Both the position numbers and the translations under genes were made by a program. A model generated the notes under the pieces. The model saw only the letters and a program-made list of their open reading frames with translations. It made no database searches and was not told the DNA's origin. This document shows, piece after piece, positions 12,631 through 22,082 of a stretch of 64,000 nt of DNA; position 1 is the first letter of the stretch, and each line of letters begins with the position of its first letter. Where the stretch lies: NCBI RefSeq assembly GCF_018873765.1, contig NC_057923.1, forward strand, positions 58,026,593 to 58,090,592. The letters run 5' to 3'. This DNA is from Telopea speciosissima. Lineage: Eukaryota; Streptophyta; Magnoliopsida; Proteales; Proteaceae.

Positions 12631-14180
12631 AGAAAATTTACACATATCATCCCTCAGGTTTGACGAAAGGATATTTTCACCCCCCAAGTTTTGGAAAATT
12701 CTGCATACCTCCTGAGGTTTGCAAATGGTAACAAATAAGCCTATTCCGTTAGTTCATGACTAATACTGTTAAAAATTAGACTTAAACCGATGGAATTACC
12801 CTTTTAAAAAGAACCCAAAAAAACATAAAAAAACAAAACCTGCAACTCATCTACCCCAAAATCGATTGGGGAAGTTGAGTTGCAACCTGCTAAACCTCTT
12901 TTATTTTATTTGTCTTCTGTTTCTTCATTGTTTCTTTCTTCCCTCCCCTGTTCCTCCTTCCTCGGGTTTCTTGTTGTGGAGTGTGGGTTTGGTTATTCTG
13001 TATGATGTTCCTTTTTAATTGGGTTATGGGGTTTCTCTGGAATTTTGGTTAGGGTTCTTATTCGATTTGATGGATTGGAGCTGGATTTGGGTTCATTTTG
13101 GCCAATTATGTACTCTATTTGGGATTATTACATATCGATTCTGCTGTATCATCGTGGTGGATGTCTTATTGACTTGATTGGGTTCTAGGGTTTCACAGCG
13201 CAGGATTTTTATCATTTTCTGCTGTGTCAATTCTTTAATTACTTGAATCTCTTCTGCTTCTGCCGATCAAAAAGAAAAAATTGGAAATGGTTTCAAATTA
13301 GTTGCAGATTTTAAGTACAATTCTTGTGATCATTTGTCGATGTTCTTGTATTTGACCATCATGTAATCTTCTGACGAATTCTCTGTATCTTTGTAGACGG
13401 TTGTTCCACTCAACACATGGATCCTCATCTCCAATTTCAAAATTGCTTACAATCTCCTTCGCCGGCCGGATGGCACTTTCAACCGCCACCTCGCCGAGTT
13501 TCTAGACCGTAAAGTCCCTGCAAACACCACCCCTGTTGACGGAGTCTTCTCTTTCGACGTCGTAATCGACAAAGCCACCAGTCTCGTCACCCGGGTTTAA
13601 CGACCAGCACCAACCGATGCAGCTCAGCCGGGCATTATGGAACTCGAAAAGCCCCTTACACTGATGTCGTCCCTGTCATAATCTTCTCCCATGGAGGAAG
13701 CTTCGCTCACTCCTCCGCCAACAGTGCCACCTACGACACTCTTTGCAGGCGACTCGTCGGCATCTGTGATGCGGTAGTGGTCTCCGTAAACTACCGCCGT
13801 AAAACCTGTACCCTTGTGCTTATGATGATGGATGGGCAGCTCTCAAGTGGGTAAGCTCCAGGCCATGGCTATGGAGCGGGAAGGACTCTAAGGTTCACGT
13901 GTCCTTGTATGGAGATTGCTCTGGAGGTAACATGGTTCATAATGTCGTGATTACAGGTGGGTTTTTTGGGAAGATGAGTTGCAGGTGTTTTTTTTTTTTG
14001 GTTTTTTTAAGGGCAATTCTGTCAGTTCAAGTCTAATTTTTAACAGTGTTAGTCATGAACTGGCGGAATTGGCTTATTTGTTACCGTTTGCAAACTTTAG
14101 GGGGATACGCAGAATTTCCAAAAACTGGGGGTGAAGATATCCTTTTGTCAAACCTCAGGGGTGGTATGTGTAAATTTCCC
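12631..14180. mobile_element. Pack-MULE-like transposon carrying a GID1 fragment
   Basis: The ends are long terminal inverted repeats, about 12631-12860 and 13966-14180, roughly 85-90% alike, both starting with a variant of (A/G)GAAATTTACACAT. The element is flanked by a perfect 9-bp target duplication ATGAATTAA (12622-12630 and 14181-14189), the length made by Mutator-like transposases. It is 1550 bp long and has no transposase gene, so it is non-autonomous. The interior holds a piece of a GID1 gibberellin receptor gene. The left arm also ends in its own imperfect hairpin near 12841-12884 (TGCAACTCATCTACCCC ... GAAGTTGAGTTGCA). This is a Pack-MULE by structure: host gene DNA captured between MULE ends. 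Confidence 0.9.
13397..13955 (+). pseudogene. GID1: Captured GID1 (gibberellin receptor) gene fragment
   Basis: Translation from 13397 gives TVVPLNTWILISNFK, RRPDGTFNRHLAEFLDRKVP and PVDGVFSFDVVID, the start of the second exon of plant GID1 receptors. Further pieces in shifted frames match VPVIIFSHGGSFAHSSANS (the HGG of the hormone-sensitive-lipase fold) and SGGNMVHNV. The sequence begins directly after TTTGTAG, the intron-exon border known in GID1 genes, and the 5' flank looks like the GID1 intron, so capture was from genomic DNA, not from mRNA. The fragment covers about the N-terminal half of the receptor (344 residues in Arabidopsis). An early stop after VTRV, a missing stretch after NYRR and further frame changes show it does not encode a receptor. 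Confidence 0.88.
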
Positions 14181-14218
14181 ATGAATTAACCAAAGACATT
14201 TAAGATTAAGTCCCTTAG

Positions 14219-15000
14219 TATATGTTTTTTGCTGATAATATTATTTTGGTGGACAAGACAAAAGTTGTGATTACCGTCCGGTTAAAATTATGGCGATCAA
14301 CATTGGAATAAAAAAGATTTAAGACAAGTGGAACAAAAAACAAAGTATATGGTCTACACATAACTTTAGTACAATAGGACAGAGTAAGATTGATTTCTCC
14401 ATAAAGATGCGAAGTACCAATGGCTAGACGGTAAGACCCTATGCATAGTGAGAACCAATCATGAGGTAATGAAAATTGATGATAGGGAGATGCCGCAAAG
14501 TGATTATTTAGGTATATGAGATTAATCATAAATAAATGACGATGTTATACAGCGTATTAAAATAGGACAATCATGCAACCCACTATGATGTATGGTGCGG
14601 ACTGTTAGGTAATTAAGAAGCATCATGTAGATAAATTCAGTGTAGCGGAGATGAGAATGCTGAGATGAATGTCTGGCAAAACTAAGAATGATAAAGGTAA
14701 AGAATATCATATTGGAGCTGATTTAAGAGTAGCTCTATCAACATGATAGGGTATGAGAAAACCGTTTGAGGTGGCATGGTCATGTTCAACGGAGACCTTT
14801 GGATGCTCCAACACTAAGGAGTGTTTTGATTTAGATTCCAATAACTAAAAAATCCTAGACAGATCTAACACGACCCTAAGAGAAATAGTGAGGAAAGACA
14901 TGCATAGTTTACAGCCTTGTATTAATTATAACCTCGAATAGAGCTGATTGGAGAGAAAAGATCCATGTAGCTGATTGGATAAGACCTAATTGAATTAGAG
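14219..15000 (+). mobile_element. RTE-clade LINE relic: reverse transcriptase C-terminal part
   Basis: The + strand reads, with many breaks, the tail of a plant RTE-type reverse transcriptase: MFFADNIILVDKTK (the FADD catalytic box with its second Asp changed to Asn), then KKHHVDKFSVAEMRMLR-MSGKT, then RWHGHVQRRPLDAPT-like and finally a TIREIVRKD ... WREKIHVAD-like tail. Only the last third of the element is present (5' truncated, as usual for LINEs) and it has multiple stops, so it is dead. It starts about 30 bases beyond the right target duplication of the GID1-carrying MULE. Confidence 0.75.
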
Positions 15001-16122
15001 TAATACAAAATTTTCCAAGCTTTGCAAGTGAAGTACTAAACAATAATAGTTTGGAGCAAAAGGATGCTCTAACAAATAAGGATATAAATGTAGAAATTAT
15101 ACACTAACCAACCCATTCAGCAACTGAAAAGCAAAATTTGTGGCTTGAAGCATTAGGTTTCCTCCACAGAACAGGAAGGGTAAGTGTGGATTGGAAAAGA
15201 AGGATGATTAAGAAGCACATCAAGAATTGCTTGAAATTCCCAATCCCAACTCCAAAAGCCCCTTATTCTCCTCAAAGCACTACAGTGACATCTGATCCCA
15301 GAATGAAGAACGGCCCAGGAAATATGTTGGTTCTGTAAAAATTGCAAAGGGCAATTGAAAATCTGCAAATAATTTCCTTACAGGCCATAATAATCATTAA
15401 GAACATAGCACAACAGGGAGAAACTGTTATAGCAGCAACCAAGGTTTTATTCCCTATTCATCTTATCTCTTAATCAGTTTGAACTAAACTGCTCTTGGAT
15501 GAACAGCAACTGGTGAGAAATGCCAAGTCACATTTAGGGATAAGAATAAGGAAAAAAACAAAGAAAACCTGGTAGTCTATAGACATGCAGAAATTCAATA
15601 AGGAATTCATTTTTTAAAATTTTGTATTGTGATTCAGTAAAATAATTTTGGTTAGAACTATTTCCTCTTGTTTTTTAGTAATTTCCGAAAATATTTTCTG
15701 TTGAAATAAATGGAGCCTTAACTTAGTGTGTGTGTTTTACCATAATTAATATAATTAATTAAGACTAACAACTAATAGGTGTACATATTTCTACTTGTCA
15801 ACCAGTAGAGGATCATAAGCAACCTTCTACCTCAATTACAAAGGATAGAGACATCAATAATTATTCTCCAATTATATATTCTTTTATGAATTCATAATAC
15901 TATACCATAGATCTTGTTCAGCAGAAACAGAGAACTTGTGTGCAACAAAATTTCTCCATGATAGGGAATAGTTCTGGCATTCTTCAGAGGAATGATGTGT
16001 TCAAGATTTGTGCGCCTCTGTGTGTGAGATGATCTCTTACAGAGATTACTCTTGCAACTAAATTCTTTCTCTCACTGCATTCAGTTTACACGAAAGAATA
16101 TAAACTTGACCACGTGGCTATA
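15001..16122. other. Intergenic sequence 3' of the GalT-like gene
   Basis: AT-rich with no convincing gene. A 66-residue frame at 15138-15338 resembles nothing I know. The last 200 bases should contain the 3'UTR of the - strand gene ending at 16123. Confidence 0.5.
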
Positions 16123-18804
16123 TCAGTCCACATTTACTTCTCTCAGAACTTTTGCAGCATCCTCGGGAAAAACAGGATTTATGTGACACCCAGTTGCCAT
16201 CTCAAAACCTGCTATAGTGGTTAGTTGGGGCACAATCTGTAGGAACCAGTGGGAGTATGAAACTTGAGAGACTGCAGCCTGAAGTGGAGAAGTGTGAATC
16301 ATGAAGTTGAATGGTGGGTCGTTCAACTGACGTGATAGCTTCAACAGCATGAGCTTCAACAGGCCCCCAAGATCTACTGCCTGTCAATAACATTGCATTG
16401 AGCGGGGCATAGTCTAAAAAATATGCACAAAACATAAACTTAAATGTGTGTATGGTCTCACACTAAGGCTATAATTGACTGTACCATTTATTACTGAAAT
16501 TGAAGTAACAGTTTACAGTTGACAGTTCTAAAATCGTTCAAAAAAAAAAAGTTTTAAAATCTTGATATATGCATAAATCTCTACTTTAGTCATCAGAGTT
16601 TGTAACTTATGAGCATCCACCGACTTCTTTTACATGCATACAGAACTCAATCTTGCTTCCGTCTATTAGTAGGCATTTTCTTTTTTCCCCTCCCACCCAA
16701 AGGCCCTGACGGCCTTGATACAATTCTTATACAATAAAAAGTGTCGAACAATGACCAAGTTACAAGAGAAAGCGTGCTTCTTGGCATCATTGAATTTTTT
16801 GGCTAGGCGTCCCTCTTGACTTAAGACACAGTTTATACTCAAGTGTTTAGTCTATCTACACTGGGTTTCTCTCAAGTGTCATAGGTCGAGTCTATGCAAT
16901 TGAGGAGTTGCTTTGTGATTGTAGACATAAGACACACCTCCACAGGGTGATCCGTCCTTTCTCCTCTGCCATGTTTCATAGCTGCCGGGTGAGGGGTTGA
17001 TGGATGGATCTGTTTCCAGATGATGTGTCTCGGTAGTAGGTCCAAAAAGGATGCATATCACATGAGGTGAAGGTGAAACTCGATCCCAAATCTGGGCATC
17101 AGCAGGCCAAAGACTTTACCAGCAGAAGTTGCCCGCACGTTCTATTATATTAGGTACTCTGTGACCACTTAGCTACACCAGTAATCTGCTTAATCCATCC
17201 CCTCCCCTCCCCTTCCCCCTCAACCCCACCCACTCCACGAAAACACATATTGTACTATTAAACCTGGGAAAATGTCCAAACTGAGTTTTACTGTGATGAA
17301 CTGTAGCACGGTAACACTTTTAACATTGCCATGAATTACAGAATTTCTTAGGGGTGAGGATGTGAGTGAATCAATAATTTTGATAGTATTAGAATAAATG
17401 GATGAAGCCCACATGGATCAAAAAGATGTATGAACAGTTTGTTGTTTACCTTCTCATTATCTAGTTCATGGAAATGAGACAAATGATCCTTTGGAATGAT
17501 CCAGATCTCAAAAGCAAATGAAGCTGCAAATGGAACCACCGAAATGAAGTGGGTTGACTGTTTGATTAAAAGTTCCTCAGGTTGAATCTCACAGAGGCTA
17601 CATTTTCCTGTCCTATCAAAATACTCCTTCATACTGTCTAGCCGGACAGAAACAGAGGGAGGAATGATGGGAAGAGCAATGATCTGACTGTGTGAATGAC
17701 TAAGAGATGCTCCAGCTGATGCACCATGATTCTTGAACACCTGAAAATCATAAAACCCATATCAACAAAAAGCACGACTCCATCTACCAAAGAGGGCGGA
17801 GATTAAAGATTTAACCAGCACAGAGAGGAAGTCGGGGGGGGGGGGGGGAATACACAATGAAGCTGAAAGATTATGCCAAGCAACTGCTCTTTTTCTTTTT
17901 TTTTTTCTTTTGTCTTTTACGTTGCCTGAATTCCATAAAAAATGGGGAGGAATAAGAAAGTCAAGAGGCAACAGTTACTCCTTTTAAAACAAATTAGGGC
18001 ACGGGAGGAAAGAAATTAAATTCATATAGAGAGAAGTAATGCCCAAGAAAGTGAACCAGTTAACAGCAGAACATTCCCAGAAAATGGTAAACGAAATTAA
18101 ATAATAAACACCAAATCAAATAACTTTATTTAGCTGAATCAACGAGGAAAACACTAGAACAATTATATAAGAGATCCCCAAACCACAGATATAAATGAGG
18201 ACAAGAAGAAAATTTTGCAGAGTGAGAACCAAGGATGTTATTTGTGTATTGAACAAATTGTTAGTTCAATTAAGCCTTATCTCAGTTTTAATAATGACAA
18301 ATTCAGTAAGTTCAAACAAAGGACATTTACCTGAGCATATTGTATTGATTCGTGGCACTCAAGCTGTTTAATCCTCTCCTTGTAAGCAAGAAGAACCTCA
18401 CCAACTTCTGTGCCAGAGAGATCAGACAATTGAATGGCGTGGGTGGGAGTTTCAATGACCACGTCATGAAATCCAAATCCACTTAAAGTGCACTGGTTTT
18501 GGGCATTGGGTTTAGGGTTTTGAAGCAGTTGCTGTTGTCTTTCATCCCTGCTGAGTGCTGGATAGAGGTTTTCAATGACTCTGATCTTCCAATCAGATGT
18601 CGAGTCTCTAGGGATCCGAAAGATCTCTGGTGCACACTCATGTTCATTACCGGCACAAAAAGGGCACTTCGATGCATTATGGTTAGGATTAGCAGGGGAT
18701 TTGGATTTGAAGTCAGATGGTCTTTTGGCTCTGGCAGGAGAGAAGACGACCCAACAGTTAAACACTGTATCCTTCCTGATTTCAGGATTTCGACTTGACG
18801 CCAT
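16123..18804 (-). CDS. GalT-like nucleotidyltransferase (ADP-glucose phosphorylase)
   Basis: This belongs to the galactose-1-phosphate uridylyltransferase branch of the HIT superfamily. The closest plant relative I recall is Arabidopsis At5g18200 (351 residues), shown to be an ADP-glucose phosphorylase. Three exons, 18331-18804, 17450-17740 and 16123-16380, join in phase to 340 residues. Visible features: the family N-terminus EIRKDTVFNCWVVFSPARAKRPSDF (abridged: EIRKD, WVVFSP, RAKRP), a Cys47-Pro-Phe-Cys50 zinc pair, a second CSLC pair in exon 2, and the active-site HSHSQ at 173-177, whose second His carries the nucleotidyl intermediate in this family. The C-terminal exon contains SYSHWFLQIVPQ and GFEMATGCHINP. 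The ATG at 18804 precedes the conserved start. It looks intact. The - strand start of exon 2 is GTG after an AG acceptor, so it is a splice border and not a start codon. Confidence 0.92.
17060..17200 (-). repeat. Possible SINE-like insertion in intron 2 of the GalT-like gene
   Basis: On the - strand, GTGTAGCTAAGTGGTC resembles a tRNA A box and TTTGGGATCGAGTTTC a weak B box. The right spacing and the position within an intron suggest a decayed SINE, but the B box is poor and no tail or target duplication was found. Confidence 0.25.
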
Positions 18805-20444
18805 TTACTCCTTGACTCACGTAGCAGGTTCAACTTTCACTTCACATGTCACAACAGAATTAAAACCAATGGTTCACTAATCATAGCACCGCAAAAAATC
18901 AGAGGTGTCATTTTAGTTATTTCATAATAAACAAAAAAATAAAACAAAATAAAAGTTTTTAGATGCTTGAATTCTTAGAGACATTAAATAAATAAATCTA
19001 TTTATTTACTTATTTTTTAAAAACTTATTAGATACACTAACCAGAAAACCATCGTCTCACCATATTGTTTGATGTATGAAGAGCAGGAGAGTAGCATTCT
19101 TGCGCTGATATGGCAACCAGATAAATTGTAGTGGCAAGGTTTTAAAACGGATCTTGCTTAAGTGGGTATAATGAAAATAAGAGCTAAACTAAAATTAAGA
19201 TAATTAATTTTCTTCAAAATTCAGTTTCTTCAAAAATTTAAACCCTAATTGCTGATTTTAGCAGCAGTAGATGTAAATACACATTAGGTAGCAATGGATG
19301 AGCCATCACACTAAAACATAAATCATACAAAGATCAAAAATTTTCTGAATGACCCTAACTTATTTAATCACAAATAAATCTCATAGAGGTAAATGTGCCT
19401 CCTATTTTAACACTGAAGATCAAAGAAGGTCAATCAAAAGACAGTCTAAATGCACATTTGATTTCTAATTTCACCATTTCTTTCTTGAGTAGCTAAATAT
19501 GATAAAACTTGTTAAAGGAAATAAAGAAATAATAATTGATAAATTCTATCTAAATTATAATTTTCCCAATAGCCACAATGACTCTTATGACATTTTAAGG
19601 GCATGCTCCTTTTACATTAGATGAGTTAAATACCACAAATTAACTCATTATCCTGTTAGAGTGAAGCTGGAGAATTTTTAAAAGCAATCAAAGTCCATCC
19701 CTATCACAATCTCTCGTTTGGAGATTTTAAGTTTGATTTAAAATGATTTCCCAAATCAAAAGTCAGGGTAAAACAAAAATTAAGATTTTCTCCTCTCAGA
19801 TGTCATAAAACTCCACAGGACACAAAGCGACAATCAAGAGATAGATAGATGAGTAATCGATTTGGGAAAAACTTAAAAAAGAGCGAGCAAAACCACATCA
19901 ACCTAACTTTTTTTTTTTTTGTTAAGCATACATAAAGTGAAAAAGAAGAAGAATCTTTATACGAGAAGAAAGAATGGTTAAATACTAACCTCTAAATTAA
20001 ATTAAATGGGGCTCAACCAGAATAGAGATCGTTCATCTTCTTCCCTAATTTCTCTACAGTGACTCTTATAGTCTTATACGCTTTGGGATTGGAGCTGTGC
20101 CGAGAGAGAGAGAGAGAACGAAGTGTTCAGATTATAGAGGAAAATAAAAGAAGAGGCGGCTGTGAGTCATAAAAATGGAAGGAATATTCGACTTGGAAGT
20201 TGGAATTCAGAGATCGCCAAAACAAAAGATTGATTGGTGAGAAAATAATAACAGAGAAAAATGCAAAGTGGAAATGAATTGATCGACGGCCACTGGACGC
20301 AGAATCGATTCTTCGCTTAAAAGTTCAAAAACAAAGAAGGTAGTGAAATTTATTTGGGCAAGAGATCGCTGCTTCACTGTGTTTGTGTAGCCCTTCCACC
20401 AGCGTGGGGGCCAGTAAGAGTACGCAGGGCATCAACATGCATGA
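18805..20444. other. 5' flank of the GalT-like gene
   Basis: No gene recognised. The sequence is very AT-rich. A GA run (about 20104-20116) and CT-rich DNA before it may be the promoter or leader of the - strand gene, but the distance to its start codon is large. From about 20380 there is a phrase (TGTGTAGCCCTTCCACCAGCG) that recurs in diverged form near 23236. Confidence 0.4.
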
Positions 20445-20453
20445 TATTTTTTA

Positions 20454-22073
20454 GAGTAAATTACTCCCCCTCCCCTCGATTATGCTCTAATGACAAACCC
20501 CTCCCCTGGGTTTTGGGTAATGACTCTCCCCTCCCCTGCATTCCTTAGATTCTATCAAGTGTACCCATTCCGTTAAAAAGGGCTGTTAAGTGTTATAGAA
20601 AGACTATATTACCCTCTGACCCCCTTCTTCTTCTTCCTCCTGCAACTCTGTCTGCAACTTTGTCCCCAATCGGTTGATTCAAAAATAGAAGATATAAAAT
20701 CAATTTTCATTATAAATTGATCATCCCTACCCATTTAAAAGGAACACTACCGATCCATAACTCATCGTCTCTCCTCTTCCTACTTTCAGATGTCCATTGA
20801 GGATTTTATGTTATCAGTCTCTGTTTCTTGTCAAATCTTTACTAATCTCAACAAATCCTATCTAATTCGAACAAACCCAGATTAGATTCTTTATAGGGTC
20901 TTTTTTTTTCTTATTTATTCCTCAATTGCAGATCACTCTGTAGTCTTTATAGATGGAATTCTCTTTCATAGGGCAGCATAGAAGAATTCCAGAACCACAG
21001 GGTTAGGAATTAGAACCAGATTAGAGAAAGTTGATAGTCGGAACAAATCTGGTTGGGGCTGAACCTGGTCGATACGGTCTAATTAACAGGGATAATATGA
21101 GAGTAAAATTTGATTACAATGCAGTGGCTGATTTGAGACATATTGAGGTTTCCTGTTGGAGTTAGGAAACTTGAAAACCCAGATGGAAAACAGAAATTGG
21201 TAGCAGTGATTTAAGGGCTCAAAACAATGATCTAGTGATTAAACAATAATATGTGCAATTAAAGAAATGACTGAAACCAGATTCAGAAAAATCAGAATTG
21301 AAGAAGTAGCCTTGAAGTAGACTTGTGGAATATCAAACAGAAACCTGAAGATTATACAGAAACGGAATCCTTAATTAAAGAGGCAATTCAATAGCTGGTT
21401 GCGAAGGAAGAGAGAGAGAGAGTTATGATATTGGAGTAACATAAAGTAGGGCTTAGCTTCCAGTTGTGATTGGAGTGACTTAAACTATCTTCCTCACTTC
21501 ACCTCATCACCGTGACCCACTCCCTTTCCAAGACTCCCAAAAATGAAACCCATCTTCCTCACTTCACTTCACCTCCACTCAGACGATCTTAATCGTTTCT
21601 TCTTTCTTATCTTTTCTGGGTCTCTTCTGTTTGTCCAAATTCACCATAATTCTTCTTCGTTGGGAACACCCAGATCAAGAATGTGGTGGTTTATTTCTCC
21701 GGTGACCTTTCCGAGGAGATACGTCAGATTCGGGAAGCCATTGAAGGTCTGGATGTTGGCATTCTCATTAACAACGTCGACGTTTCCTAACCCTATGCAA
21801 GGTTCTTTCATGGTGGCGGCGGCGTTTCCTAGAGATGTTTTTAGGGTTTTGATATGGTTAGAGGGAATTATTGGAATATCACAAATATATGGGCATTTTG
21901 GGGTTTTATTGAATATATTTAAGATGATGTCATCACTTAACAGTCCTTTTTAACGGAATGGGTACGGTTGATAGAATCTTGGGAATGCAGGGGAGGGGAG
22001 AGTCATTACTCAAAACCCAGGGGAGGGGTTTGTCATTAGAGCATAATCGAGGGGAGGGGGGAGTAATTTACTC
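20454..22073. mobile_element. Pack-MULE-like transposon carrying a KCR fragment
   Basis: Terminal inverted repeats of about 140 bp (20454-20598 and 21934-22073), more than 90% alike, both start GAGTAAATTACTCCCCC. A perfect 9-bp target duplication TATTTTTTA flanks it (20445-20453 and 22074-22082). The element is 1620 bp long, lacks a transposase and is a non-autonomous Mutator-like element. Its ends share no sequence with the GID1-carrying element, so it is a different family. Near the right arm it holds a piece of a ketoacyl-CoA reductase gene. The rest of the interior (20640-21650) is not recognised and could be further captured DNA. Confidence 0.9.
21668..21822 (+). pseudogene. KCR1: Captured 3-ketoacyl-CoA reductase (KCR) fragment
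   Basis: Translation from 21668 gives [18 protein letters not shown], then [16 protein letters not shown], then after one stop PYARFFH. This is the segment following the Rossmann core of the plant very-long-chain 3-oxoacyl-CoA reductase (Arabidopsis KCR1: DFSGD..., [22 protein letters not shown]). About 51 codons are left; the family protein has about 318 residues. The usual Tyr codon of SYPYA reads TAA, so the piece cannot serve as part of an enzyme. No intron border was clear, so the capture route is not decided. Confidence 0.82.
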
Positions 22074-22082
22074 TATTTTTTA

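Noticed and set aside
12631-14180. A functional GID1 gene
   Set aside because: Only about half of the receptor is present, with an early stop and frame changes, and it lies inside transposon ends with a target duplication.
18499-18880. Frames of 99-101 residues on the + strand at the GalT-like gene
   Set aside because: They are antisense shadows of exon 1 of the GalT-like gene, which has clear family motifs on the - strand.
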